A stretch of 64,000 nt of DNA, taken from positions 2,147,501-2,211,500 of the forward strand of contig JARHVA010000224.1 of the NCBI GenBank assembly GCA_037957365.1, written 5' to 3'. The stretch's first letter is position 1, and each line of letters opens with the position of its first letter. The notes under the pieces are model-generated. The model was not told the origin of the DNA and did not search any database. It was given only the letters and a program-made list of their open reading frames with translations. Made by a program: the position numbers and the translations under genes. Source of the DNA: Torreya grandis (Eukaryota > Streptophyta > Pinopsida > Cupressales > Taxaceae). Shown here one piece after another: positions 36,671-50,000 of the stretch.

Positions 36671-38673
36671 ATATTGTTTCTTTTATTTCTATTAATTTAT
36701 TCTTCATTATTCCTATTTTCTTCCATTCTATTCATTCTTTTTGTAAAGTAACTTTTTTAGAAGAAATTACTTTTAAGTAAAGACACTTAATAGAGTTACT
36801 TACTAAGGTATATTACTTTCTAAAATTGTAAAACTTGAGTTATTTGGCTAAAATTCCATTACTTGAAGTTATCTTTTAAAAGTAAATTACTTAACCAAAC
36901 TTTGTGGTACATGAAAAGCAGTTGTATTCAATCCAAATAGCAAAACCAAGAAGCACTACATGTCACTAGATCTTGTATGCCACAAAATAGAAGTTTGAGA
37001 AGGATACCTCTCAATGATTTCTAGTTTTATCATAGCACATGGGTTTTGAAGAACTTGTTTCCTATTTGAATTTGGCATCTATTTTTGTATAAATATAAGT
37101 GCAAGCTTGTATGTTGAGGGATGATGGTAATTTTTTGTGTAGCAATTATAACTAAATCAAGAGAATTGAAGCTATCTAAAAATTTATGTTTAGATTTATG
37201 ATAAATTTATTGTATTAAATTAGTTCTAAGTGAATGAGAAAGAAGTTTGTTTTTGTGGAACTTTACGTCTCAGGAGATATTTCATGGATTTGTGAAGATT
37301 AAAATGGTGAACTTTGTGTTATCTTTAATTTAAATGTGAATTTCAATCTTTCTTAGTCATTTTCTAAAAATATTATCATCTCTTGAATGTTTATTTATTT
37401 TTTTGGATTCAATAAGATCTATAAAACTGCTTATTGTTAAGTACAACTTCTTTTTCTCCATACTTTCCAGTTTTCCAATCTTGATTTTTAAAATTTACTT
37501 TACAAATTCTCTGAAACAACTACTTACTTGCTGCAAAATCACTTTGTTATGGTTCATGAACACTGTGATTAAAGTAATACCCCAAAAAAAAATCAAATTG
37601 CACATAATCTATATAATTTTTGAATAACTGAGAACAATAGAAAATTAGAAGTAGACATAAGTATACATGAGCTTCACCATTAAATGAAGGGGATTTAATC
37701 CCATGACGACCTAGGTAATTTTTTTAATTTGAAAAATATGTAGCCAACACTATGGTATACCTTTTATCTTAGATGTATTGATTACTAATGCCTTAGAACT
37801 AGGAATAACATCTAATCAGACTAGTGTTGACTGTTTCCTAGTGAAATGTTCACAAAAGGTCTCAAAATAAGGAATCTTAAATTCATCACAAAAGGTGTCT
37901 ATGAAGAAATAAAAGGTATAATAAAATAATTGAAATAGACACATTAATTTAGACAAAATTATAAATACACATTCATCATCCTTCTTGGCCTTACCACAAG
38001 CTATTAATTATGAGCAACTGGACTTAAATTTGGCAAGAAAGTTTTCAATAGAAGGAAAGTCACTATGAGAAAGAAAGGTTAACTTTTCATCTATTTGTAA
38101 AGATGTGAATTGATTTATTTTCCCAAAAAAATCTAAAAATGTATTTCATGCTTATTTTGGTGCAGTTCATTTTGTGATGTGAAACAATAGTTATCAAAAA
38201 CATGTATGGGAATGATCCCCATGGCTTCATCATGTTTTTTCCATAAACATAAATTGATCATATTCCTTTTCAAATTTTGATTGAGTATCACTCAACATAA
38301 ACCAAAAAATCTTATATTTCAACAATCACTTCATCTTTGGTTTCCATGTGTGGTAGTTATGTGGAGTTAATAGATCAAAATTCTTAGATTTATCCTTTAC
38401 ACAAAAAATAATGAAACAATATCAAGGAAATAAGTACACCTTAAAAAAAAGATATCAAAAGAGAAAATAGGGACCTTACACAAAAAATTTAACCCCCTCC
38501 CCTAGAAAAATAAGGTGGTGGCACTTTATAAGTAGTGTGATATAAGTTGTTTTACAATGAAATTTTTGAAAAAAAATTGTAATAAGCACAATTTTTTTTA
38601 CTAAATAAATCTGACTTAAACTTACAACAGTGTAGAGTGAAAAAAATACATAGTTTCAAAAAATATAACACTC
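36671..38673 (-). other. Region downstream of X (U2)
   Basis: The counterpart of 21,665-23,692, including the TATA-like TTGTATAAATATAAG near 37,085 and the antisense coding-like remnant at about 37,640-38,340. About 40-50 bases present in U1 near 23,465-23,500 are missing here near 38,475. Confidence 0.35.
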
Positions 38674-39318
38674 TGTTTAACCCTAAATTGGGATATGGAT
38701 CCTATTTGGATAGATATGGTTAAGAATATATAAATGAATAAGCACAAGGATAATAAATAGATTTATAGTGGGTCAATTAAGTACAAAACTCAGATAGAAC
38801 ATATATTGAATTTATTATACTAAGATATGCTAAAAATGGAAACTACCGCTATGTTAGATATTGCATTAACAATTAAAGAAGATACTTATCTAGTTATGAT
38901 GATAATATAGATCTGGATCTAGAATAAGCAAGAAGCAAACTAGGATAATCTCTTCGAATAATCATCAAATTTTGGATTAGGTGCCCTTATAGTTGCAGAC
39001 ACTTGCAACAGTCTAGGATAGTTTCATCAATGCTAGTGTTTGGATAAGATGCAAGTGTCTAGTCTAGAATAATTATTGAAAAATGATGCAACCACATGGA
39101 TGCTTTTAGGTTTGTCATCACCTTCACTCTAGTGAATTTATATCTAGGTCATGGACTATCACTCCTTGTCAAATGATCAAAACCCTAGTTATTCATATTC
39201 ACATTTGATAAAGAAAAAATGGGTTAGTGGGCACATGGTGTCAAGGTTCCCCAAAGAACATTCTATTAATGAGTGTTGCCTAAATATCTAATAGCCTAAA
39301 GAGGGCCTCAGACTTATG
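38674..39318 (-). mobile_element. First part of the T 3' LTR
   Basis: It begins TGTTTAACCCTAAATTGGG and matches 54,773 onward (TGTTTGACCCTAAATTGGG), the LTR end that abuts the T primer-binding site. It is interrupted at 39,318 by the insertion of S. The last five bases, TTATG, are the S target-site duplication. Confidence 0.8.
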
Positions 39319-42206
39319 TGTTAGAGGTTCACTCACTAGGAGGGTGGTCAAATTAGTTATTTTATATGATCCAATTAAATTCCCAACTCTTAAACAATTA
39401 ACACATACAATCATGATGCATACAAATTAACCATTGTAACAAACAAGGAAGATAAACCAAGATTAAGCACATAACACATGATATTTGTGGGAAACCCTTT
39501 TGGGGAATAAAACCCACTAAACCTTGCAAGATGGACTATATTCCTCTAATTAAAATATACAATTTATACCAAAACCAATTGATCAAGGAATATACATCCC
39601 TTAATTTAGTGAGACACCAGTCCCACAAGGAGCTACTGCCCCTGTCTAGCTGAACACCCACAACAACTAGACTTTTTAACAAGTTTCACCTTTTAAGGAA
39701 GAACCAAACCCCTAAGAAACCAAGAATCCACCTATATACCTTGAATAGATAATATTGAACACCTTTTTCTAATATTCAACTAATTATGACCACATGTGTT
39801 TTCACTCTTCACCTTCACTATTTCACTCAAACAGTCTCAAGGGCTCACTTGTTTAATCTACCTCTTTTAGGCTTATTATATCCAATGAACTGTGTATCCA
39901 CATGCATTAGCTTGATCAAACAAGAATTACTGATCCTATTTTCTCTCAGATGTTCCTTAATGACATGTACCTTATCTTTCAAAGGTTTTCTTCTTCTCTT
40001 AACTCCACACTTCCTTAACTAGCATAAATAGGCCAAGTAGGCATTGTACTTATACCACTCTCTTGGTATAACCCATCTTGGTTGGCCAAGATTCTTACCA
40101 TAATTGTTATAACTTTTAAATATGTCCTCATACAAATTACATGTAATAACCACACACTATTTAAGTTGTCCAATACCCAATTTTCCCTAAACCACCATTA
40201 GGTTTTGGTGAGACCTAAAATAATTAGGCCTTCATAATCACATTTTACATGTGAAACTACTTAGACCACATTAATAATTTAACAATAATTAATATAGATC
40301 AAACCTATCTCCAATATCCCTTTCTCACTCTCATATGGCTACATGCCATTTGGAACACCAACTCAACACTTGAACCTACCAATTAGGTTTCCTCACTCTT
40401 TAGGCCTTTATACATAGAAAACACAGTCTCAAACTTATAAAGAAACTACTAAAATATTTTACATATACATATAATTATATCACATGGGTGAAACATTTAG
40501 GAACTATTCAAAACCTCCATATGCTTTAAAAACTTCAACATAGACTCTAAGCACTCAAATCAACACTCTCAAAATGACCACTTGGGCTGGTCATACACAA
40601 TCAAAATATAGTCATGTATTTTGACTCTCCATATCTAATCAAGAATATATCATGATAATAAAATCCTTCTCATACTTATATAATATCTCCATGCTTATTT
40701 TATTCTTCAATTCTACTTAGAACACCTTCAATTCACTCCTACAACATGGTCACTCAATCTGCCAGTGCATTCAACAAACATAGTCAAATTCTAAGCAATT
40801 ATTCTCACTGAATATGGATTGGTAAAACATCAAAAATACTCAAAAATATTTCTCATTAAATATATAACACTATCTAATAGATATTTCATCTTGAAACATT
40901 TAAATACCATCAAGAACTCTTCAATTATCCTTTTCAGGTCACTTGTAAAACATGGTCAAATACATATTCAACTTTAGAGTTCAATATATTTGAATGTACA
41001 AACATCCAAATATTATAACCAATTTATATATATGTTCTTTGAATTTATCTTCAAATTTTCCTTTTACACCATCAACAAATTCTTCCTAGATCAAAATATA
41101 TTAGCAAAATAATGTAGACTAGTTTTTCTCTTTACAAATTTTAAATACCAATAGTCACTATGTAAGTTTTAAACAATAGACACTTTGACCTCATCTCTTG
41201 ATTCCTATAAACTTTGAACAAATACACACCATCTATCTCCTTGAAATTATTATGTACTTTACCTTGCAATTCCCATCATTGATCTTAGATCCTAGCTCCT
41301 GAGATTAAACCACTTGGTACTCTCACGTGCCTTTTAAGCACATTGACTATTTGACTCGACTGAACTTTACCCCCTTGGTAGTCCCTCATGACTTCTAAGA
41401 AAATTTTTACATGTTGACCTAATATTATCCCTTGATCTATATATATAAAATCACACACTTTCCATTAGATCTTTATTTGATAGATTAGATTTTAGCTTTA
41501 GATCTACTACCCAAACTCCATGATTGTGACACTTGCCACCAATGCATTCAATCTTAGGTACCATTGAAATTTTGACTTAATACACATCATTAAATCACTA
41601 ATGATAATATCACTCACTCCATTAGATCCTTATCTAGTCAAAGTAATTTTGTGCCATATATCTATGATCTAATTAAATGCTCATCATTATATCTTCATAT
41701 ATTAGATTAATTTTATGTTGTAGATCTAATGAACACTCACCATTAGATCTCTCTTTTCAAATTTGGCTAAGTATAGAAACTTAGTGAACTTATTTTTGGG
41801 AGGCTAACTTTTCACCTGCATATATTTTTTTATGCTTCATATCTAGACCTAAAATTTGAACCATATGATCTCCTTTCATAGGGGAATCCATCCATATATC
41901 AAGCTACACCTAAAACCTTCACATGTGTGAAATATTATGTCATCAAATTAATTACTTAGCCTTATCTTTCAAGATGAATACTTGAGCTTAGACATTTATA
42001 TGACTATTCTGATGAATTCCACTCACTTCCATAAGAATTCTAATCACTCTTGACACCCCATAAGATCTCTACAACATGTCCATACCATCAATATCATCCA
42101 TTAATTTCTTCACTACGTCAAACACTGATGAACCATCAATCTAATCATTTTGTCATTAATGCACTATGATATCATGCTCTCTTTGACATCATGACTATGC
42201 TCAATA
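39319..42206 (-). mobile_element. S 3' LTR
   Basis: It runs about 2,888 bp, from TGTTAGAGG at 39,319 to CTATGCTCAATA at 42,206. On the minus strand it starts TATTGAGCATAG, mutated from the TGTTGAGCATAG of the partner LTR. The polypurine tract complement CTCCCCCTTT follows at 42,209-42,218. The family length of about 2.88 kb is long for a Copia-type LTR. The polypurine context AAAGGGGGAGAT resembles the Copia/SIRE-like pattern. Confidence 0.88.
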
Positions 42207-42247
42207 ATCTCCCCCTTTGTCATTGATGGAAAAACACCCTCAGAATG
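42207..42247 (-). other. S polypurine tract and 3' interior stub
   Basis: The minus strand reads CATCAATGACAAAGGGGGAGA immediately before the LTR. Only about 40 bases of interior remain before the nested N2 insertion. Confidence 0.75.
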
Positions 42248-43750
42248 TGTAATGTCCCCTTTTTCCCAAATGTGACATTTCAAGAATACCATTAGACTAT
42301 TTTATTCTTATAGGATAATTTAGGTGTTGTAAGGGAATAGTAATGTGGGGATCACTATTCATAGGTACTATTCAAAATTACTATTAATTGACACTATTCA
42401 TGGTGACATGGTAGGTGACGTAATAGTGATATGGTAGAGTGATGTAGATGGTGAAATGGCATGTGATGTAGAAGATGATGCATTTGATGATGTAGTAAGG
42501 AGGTGACTTATGGATTCATGTGGCATGATTCACATGGGAATCTATGGCATGTGAAGGGGTGGGGCATATTACTCTACTTGGTGACATAAAAATGAATATT
42601 TTATTGTGTCAAATGTTATGTAAATACAAGGGTGAATAGTTATGGCACCACACTTTGAAAGCATAGTGTTTATTCATGTGAAAACCTTTTGAAAGGGTAA
42701 AAATGTGATTATATCTTTTTTCCCACTCATTGGGATCACATGGGAGAACATGACAAAGACAACACTATTCCTAGTTGTTCACATGTGTGAATGAAGAGTA
42801 CTTTTTGGAAGTATCTTGATGATGGGGAGCAAAGACAAAAGAAGGTAGATGCATTTTGGAATTTTTTCATAACAAGACAACCACCCCAAATGGGTTTACT
42901 ATTCCTACTTGGAGTATGACACAATTTTCCTTCTCTCCCTTCATTTCAAGGTTGTGGCATTCTCCATTATGTTTTCTATAAATATGGAGCTCTTCCCTTT
43001 GTTTAGGCATGATTATGATAAACCCCCAAACCCCCTTTGTAATTTAAATTGCATGTTCAATCCTCCCTCTCTTGGATTCATTCCTTTAATTTTATACTAG
43101 TCTTGGTGGTGATGTGATTCCACCCAAACTAGTTGTGACAATTCCATCAAGGGTTTGTACTAGAGTTAATTCAGGTTTACTAGTCCTTGAAAGATTCCAC
43201 CCATACTAGTTGTATTGTATTTTTATTTGTAGGTTTGGATTTCATATTTTAGATTATTGAAGAGTGCATTGTGTGGAATATTTAGAGTATTGTAGAGTGT
43301 CCTATATTGTGTGTGTTGTATGATTTTTTACATCTATTGTGTATGGTATTTGGGGAGTCTTCTCCATATAATGTTTGTAAGTTAATTTAGTTTTGTTCTC
43401 CATTTGAGAGAGTAAAATATGCCTTTTTAAGAAGGATATATTCATTTATTAATATGTGTTTTAATCATATTTTTAATGTGTGATAATCCCCTCTTTTAAA
43501 ATAAAGAGTTTTTGAGTTGGAGTTTTAGTGTTAAACTACTTCAATGCAAGCCTATGTTGGAGAAGTAATTTCATTTATGTTGTTATGTTTTATGTTTTGT
43601 CATAAGTATTTAAATATGAATTTTAATGTGTATATTAGGCGATTTAAGTAGTGTCATAAATATGATTTTTATGTGTTATAGGTGATCTTAGGGAGTTTAT
43701 TTTTTGTATTCTATGTGTGTTAGTAAATATCCTGTAAAAGGGATATTTTA
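42248..43750 (+). mobile_element. N-family 5' LTR (element N2)
   Basis: It starts TGTAATGTCCCCTTTTT and ends GGATATTTTA, 1,503 bp. It matches the LTRs at 55,171 and 58,148 in order, with shared words such as GTGACATTTCAAGAATA, GATCACATGGGAGAA and TTGTTCACATGTGTGAATGAAGAG. A primer-binding-like GTGGTATCATAGCTT follows at 43,751. It lies inside the S interior. Confidence 0.85.
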
Positions 43751-44146
43751 GTGGTATCATAGCTTGTGTCATTGAGGGTGGATTTGTTTAGTTTGAGTAT
43801 TTGTAGTAAACACACATGGGAATCTATGGCATGTGAAAAGTTGGGGCATAGTACTCCACTTCGTGACATAAAAATGAATATTTTATTGTGTCACATGTTA
43901 TGTAAAGACAAGGGTTAATAGTTATGGTACCATACTTTGGAATAATAGTGTTTAGGCATGTGAAGACCCTTTGAAAGGGTTAAAAGGTTATTATATCTTG
44001 TCTTCCACTCATTTGGATCACATTGGAGAAGATTAAAAAGACAACACTAATCTTGGTTGTTCACATGTGTGAATGAAGAGGGATTTTTGGAAGCATATGG
44101 ATAATGGGGAGCAAAAACAAAAGAGGGTGGCTACCTTTTGGAATTT
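43751..44146 (+). mobile_element. N2 interior stub and partial second LTR
   Basis: After about 63 bases of leader, the sequence from about 43,814 repeats LTR positions starting near 42,535 (GGGAATCTATGGCATGTGAA, GTGACATAAAAATGAATATT) and stops near 44,146. So N2 has lost its whole interior, the start of its second LTR and that LTR's last 1.1 kb. Confidence 0.8.
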
Positions 44147-44315
44147 CTTCTTCCTCATTATCTTATAACTCTTATTCTTCTCTAATTTTATGTAAAACAT
44201 ATTCATAAAACATGATGAACTTTTATTTTGAAAAAAATTACTTTTTACCCATATTGTACCTTGGATCACCTTCAAGTGGTTAACCTTGTACAGAAGTTCA
44301 TGTTCTGATACTAAT
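44147..44315 (-). other. S 5' leader with primer-binding site
   Basis: The complement of 44,299-44,315 reads ATTAGTATCAGAACATG right next to the LTR, like the TGGTATCAGAGC methionine-tRNA site. The remaining 150 bases are leader or gag-start sequence of S with no readable domain. With 42,207-42,247 this is all that is left of the S interior. Confidence 0.75.
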
Positions 44316-47193
44316 TGTTAGAGTTAAAATCACTGATAAGGTGGATAAATTATTGATGCTATATAATCCAATTTATTTCCCAACTCTTAAAAAATCAGTA
44401 CATATAATCATGATGCATACAAATTATCCATTATAATGAACAAGGAAGATATAACAAGATCAAGCACATAACACATGATATATGTGGAAAACCCTCTTGT
44501 TGAATAAAACCCATTGAACCTTGAAAGATGGAGTAAAATCCTATAATGAAAAGATCCAATTTATACTAGAACCAATTGATCAAGGAATATCCATCCTTTA
44601 ATTTAGTGAGACACCAGTCCCACAAGGAGCTATTACCCCTATCTAATTAAGCACCCACAATAACTAGACTTTTTAACAAGTTTCACCTTGCAAGGAGGAA
44701 CCAAGAGCCCACCCAAATATGTTGAAAAAATAATTTTAAACACAAATTTATAATTTTAAATTTATGATGACCACCTTTCTTTTCACTCTTCATCTTCACT
44801 CTTTCACCCAAATAGTCTCAAGGGCTCACTCGCTCAATCTACCTCTTCTACTATCATTAGGCCCAATTACTTGTGTATCCACCTACATAAAATTGATCAA
44901 ACAAACATGAATAATTATCTTTGATCTCTGATGTTTCTCACTAACTTGTACCTTCTCTTTCAAATTTTCTCTTCTTCACTTAACTCCACACTTTCTCAAC
45001 TAGCATAGATAGGCCAATTAGGCCTTATACTTAAACCACTCTCTTGGTATAACCCATTTTGGTCAACCAAGATGCTTACCATACTTGTTATACCTTTGAA
45101 ATAGGTCTTCATACACATTACATGAAATAACCACACACTCTTTAATTTGGCTAATACCTTATTATCCCTAAACTACCATTAAGTCTTGGTGAGACCTAAA
45201 ACAATTAGGTCTTCATACTCACACATTATATGTGAGGCTACTTGGACCACCTTCATCCTTTACCAATGCTTAAAAAAGATTAAACCTATATCTAATATCC
45301 AATTTATCACTGTCATATGGTTCCATGCTACCTGAAACACTAACTTAACACTTGAACCTACCAATTAGGTATCCTCACTCTTTAGCCCTTCATACACAGA
45401 AAACATAGTCTCAAACTTTTGAAGTAACTACTCAAATATTTCACATATACATATGATTAGATCACATGATAAAAAACTTTAGGACATATGAAACACACCC
45501 ATGTTTTAGATACTTCAACACAAGCTCTAAGCACTCAAATCAACTCTCAGAATAACCACTGAGGCTAGTCACACATAGTCAATATACAGTCATGTATTTT
45601 GACTCTCCATATCTAATCAGGAATATATCATGACAATTAAAGCCTTATCATAATCCTTTGATAATTATATAACATCCCCATGCTTAGTTTCTTCAATTAT
45701 TATCATAACACCTTCAACTCAACCCTGCAATATGGTCACTCAATATGTCAGTGCATTCAACAACCATCATCAACTTCTAAGTAATTTTTCACACTAAAGA
45801 TGGATTGGTCAAGCCTCAAAAACCATCATAGATGGTTCTCATTTAATTTGGAACACTCTCCAATATATAGTTCATCTTTAATCATCTAAATACCATAAAA
45901 AACTCTTCAATTATCCTTCTCAAGTCACTTGTAGAACATGGTCAAACACAGTCAACTTTGGAGCTCAATATCTTTGACTATATAAACATTCAAATATTCT
46001 AACCGATTTATTTAGATGCACCTTGAAGTCCTCTTCAACTTTTCCTTATACACCATTAGAAAATTCTTCCTAGATCAAAATATATTAGCAAAATATTACA
46101 TAATGGTCTTTCCCTTTACTAATTTCAAATGCTAAGGGTCATTGTATAAATGTTAAACAATAGACACTTTGATCTCATCTCATGCTTCCTAGAAAATTTT
46201 AAAAAATACACATCATCTATCTCCTTAGGATTAGCTTGTACTTTATCTTATAATGTTCATCATTGATCTTAGATCCTAGCTCCTGAGATTAAACCACTTG
46301 ACACTCTCGTATGCCTTCTGAGCACATTGACTATTTGACTCACTGAACTTTAGCCACTTCGCAATCTCACATGCCTTTTTAGAATCCTTTGACATTTTGA
46401 TCCAATACACTCTATTTATCTCTATATGTACAATCACCCACTTGTCGTTGGATCTTTGTTTAATATCTTAGATGTTGGCCTTAGATATGCTAATCAAACT
46501 CCATAATTATGACACTTGTTACCAACACATTCATTCTTAGGTACCATTTATGTTTTGACTCAATATGGACTGTTAGATCACTACTGACAAGATCACTCAC
46601 TCCATTAGATCCTTATCTAGTCATATTAATTTAGTATCATAGATATTTGATCCAATTAAACTCTCACCATTAAATTTTTATCTCTCAAGTTAATTTTGCA
46701 TTGTATATCTATTGAACTCTCACTATTAGATTTCTCTTTGAAAATTTGGCTAAGTATAGAAAATTAGTGAGATTTTATCTATGAGGACAACTTTTCACCT
46801 ACATATCTTTTGTTACGCTCCATGTCCAAACCTAAAATTTGAACTATATGATCTCCTTTCATAGTGGAATCCATCCATATATCAATTTTTTCTTGAAATC
46901 TTTACATGTATGAAATATAATGTCATCAAGATACTTACTCAACCTTATCTATCAAGATGACTACTTGAGCTTAGACATTCAAATGATTGTTATTATGAAT
47001 TTCATTCACTTCCATAAGCATTCTAAGTAATCTTGACACCCCATAGAGTATAAAATGTAGCATGTCCATACCATCAATATCATCCATTAATTACTTTACT
47101 TAGTCAAGCACTGATGAACTATCAGTTTGATCACTTTGTCATTAATTCACTATGACCTCATGCTCTCTTTGACATCAATGACTATGCTCAACA
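44316..47193 (-). mobile_element. S 5' LTR
   Basis: It is 2,878 bp, with TGTTAGAG at its left end and CTATGCTCAACA at its right end. It is flanked at 47,194-47,198 by TTATG, identical to 39,314-39,318, so S spans 39,319-47,193. It is more diverged from the U2 LTR than the U1 and U2 copies are from each other, by eye. Confidence 0.9.
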
Positions 47194-47198
47194 TTATG

Positions 47199-48245
47199 TA
47201 TTTATCCCCTATGTGTTGTCTTGTATGTAATCATGCAATGTATAATAATAAAATATAATAATGACTTAGCTTATAACTTGGAGAATTACACTCTTGGGAT
47301 ATTACCTCAATATTTTAAACCTAAAGATATTTTGTCCCTATGGTTGATATGACAATAGGAGAAAATACGGAAGTTTTTCTCACTTGAATGCTTGATTGAG
47401 TGTTTTTTGGTTAGTTACCTTGTGAGAAGCAAGAATTTTCTAGGTGAGAAATGAATGATATTTGATCTTATATTTATACCAATCCATTTGGATAAAATCT
47501 CACATACTATCACTCAAGTTGACCATTAGGATACACTTCATTTAAAAATTAGATCATTTTAGGGCACTGGAAACTTATGTTAGAACAAGACACTTGCATC
47601 AACACAGGTGTCTACTTAGGATGCAAGTGTCTATGGAACAACAAAATAAGTATAGGCTCAAAAATTGTAGAGGTAGAAAATAATCAAATTTTAATCATTT
47701 TTGACAAGATAGAAGTCCAGGGTCATCAACATAAGACTGGTCAGACTAAGAGATAGGCCGAGGGGTATAAAAGAGGAGACATGAGACTTGTGAAACTAGG
47801 AAAGGTATAGAACTAAGAGTAAAAACCAAGGTTATATTTTTCCAAGTGTGTAAGATTGAGGTTCTATATAATTCATTAATATCATCTGCATTCCCCTTTT
47901 TAATCTAATAATAAAAAACTTAGTTTAAAGGAAAAGAATTCATAACTAGCTGTGTATAATACACCTTATCTTTTCTTGAGAACTTTGTTATTGACTTACC
48001 TATAATGAAGAGCATGTTACAATATACTATCAGTGCATATACTCTGAAATGGAAATTATTTAAATGATTAAAAATTAAAGAGAGTAATGTTTAGGAGTAC
48101 ACATATGTATCGATGCAACTGCCTTGCCTATTAAAAATTTGATTTAAAAAATATAGCATTATGAATCACTAAAAATTATATTAGGACAAATATTAATCTA
48201 TAAAGTGCATATATCTAATGAGATAGAGAGGGGATATGAGGGCAC
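47199..48245 (-). mobile_element. Remainder of the T 3' LTR (inferred)
   Basis: This is the sequence on the far side of the S insertion, so it should continue the T LTR from 39,318. It holds GACACTTGCATC and GATGCAAGTGTCTA, similar to GATGCAAGTGTCTAG in the first part. The right boundary near 48,245 is a guess, based on the purine-rich complement GCTTGGGGGCATGTG. The 5' LTR of T is too truncated to confirm it. Confidence 0.45.
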
Positions 48246-48689
48246 ATGCCCCCAAGCTTGGATAAAATATGGATTTCCACTTGGTAACCCAATCATACTT
48301 ATAACCTGGTGAATGTGAGTGAACCAAGTCAACTCACACTATAAAAATGATGAGAATAGATGATACAATAAATTCCAACCCAAAACTTGGACATATTGAG
48401 TGATTTAATCACCACAATAATTCCAAAAATCAAACCAACTACTAAATTAGATTAGCTCAATATAGTCCATAAAAGTCTAGCCTGGTGGGTGATTACAGTC
48501 TTTGAAAGTGTTTAGAATATAAAACTATATTGGAGTTTGTAATATTAGGTGCACATTTCATAGCATATGTACCTTGGATATGTCTCATTCTAAAATTGTG
48601 TATAACAATGGTACCAATGTATAAAATTCTACCATGAATGTGTTTTTGAATCATATAAATGTGTGTTTTGTCTAATTCAAAAATTTGAA

Positions 48690-48985
48690 CAAGTGTGGAT
48701 GACATGTTACCATAACATGCCCCCACTATATATGGATAAATTTTGAAACTAATATAAGTTGCAATGTGGAGGACATGTTTTTAAAACATTCCCCCACTTT
48801 AATCTAGGTATGTTTAATATTGATTAAGTGTGAAGAATATGATTCCAAAACATGCCCCCATCAAATCTGAAAACTATGAATGTGTGGAAGCCATGTCTCT
48901 ATCACATGCCCCAAATAAATCTAAAACTACGAATTTATAGAATTAATACCTATATGACATGCCCCCACTAATATTCCCCCCCCTT
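48690..48985 (-). repeat. Tandem array of polypurine-tract-like units in T
   Basis: Five units of about 53-71 bp each contain ACATGCCCCCA or a close variant (CATGCC or equivalent at 48,716, 48,787, 48,851, 48,905 and 48,958). The array is capped by a run of eight C at 48,976-48,983. An isolated further copy lies at 48,243. On T's coding strand these read TGGGGGCATGT, like repeated polypurine tracts just upstream of the 3' LTR. Confidence 0.75.
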
Positions 48986-50000
48986 TGAGGTGACTAAATA
49001 TAGATTCGAGTAGTTATAGCACCTCAAAAGGAAAGATAACCATATGACTATGAATTAATCATGTAGCAAATAAGAGAACATGTATAGGTAAATGTATCAT
49101 TGAATCACATATAATGTAATCACATCAAGGCCTAAGATGCATGATAACTATCATTAAAACATTTAGAGAGTAATATTACAAGTTCAACAATAAATCAAGC
49201 ACACACACAAGAGAACTAAAAATCAATTCATTAATCAATGGTCTAAGGAGATGCAAATAAAGGGTATGTTCAAATTCCACACAATCGAAGGGACATGGCT
49301 TTTTCAAATGTAAACAAAATCAAGAATGACATATTCAAATTTCCATACCACAAGTGATGAAATATCAAATTTCAAATAATTAAACAAAAGTAGGGGAAAA
49401 AAAAGGACCATACTTAAATGCTCCATAAACAAGATAATAAAAAGGCAAGACACTCAAGGAAGTACATAAATGAAAGAATAAACAACCAACATAAACATAG
49501 AATACTAACCCATGAATCTAATGTGTTAGCAAAAAATGTCAAGTAAATAGTATATCAAGTACACTATATAAGATATAAGAATGGATAAAGGTAAGTGTAA
49601 GTACATATATAAGCTCAAACATGATAATGTAAAATGACAATAGAATGATATAACCTAGATGCATCCTGGTCATATAGGTGGATGCCCCTAACGTGCTAGT
49701 GATGTGAATAGAGGTAAATATCAACATCCAAAAGTGCATACATCATGTATTTTATTATACCTATATCACACTCAAATAGATGCATGAAACACATGTATGT
49801 AGAAGTAACTGATATGTTATCCATCAACATGGAACTAATAATATATATGTTGAGGAGCTAATAGAACATGTGAATGCTTAAAACATTTTTGGATTTCTGA
49901 AGTTTTTTTATTTTTTTGGAATTTTTATAATATGTGAAGAGACTATCCTTTCATCTCATCGAATGGGTGCTCATAAATATTTCCCCATTGTGAAATTGGT
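48986..50000 (-). other. T 3' untranslated-like region
   Basis: No readable domain is seen on either strand. A 66-codon open stretch (49,739-49,539) is hydrophobic and looks like chance. RT, RNase H and integrase of T are not found anywhere in the window, so T has lost most of pol. Confidence 0.4.

Larger units (their letters stand above)
26792..41775. repeat. 15-kb tandem duplication, copy U2
   Basis: This is the second, directly adjacent copy of 11,791-26,787. Unlike U1, its right end continues into the rest of an LTR (to 42,206), so U2 carries the original right-hand context and U1 the original left-hand context. The unit includes several unrelated nested elements with shared boundaries, so a segmental duplication explains it, not repeated independent insertion. 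Confidence 0.95.

Noticed and set aside
48690..48985. CRISPR-like array
   Set aside because: Unit spacing is irregular, repeats are diverged, and the context is a plant Gypsy element.
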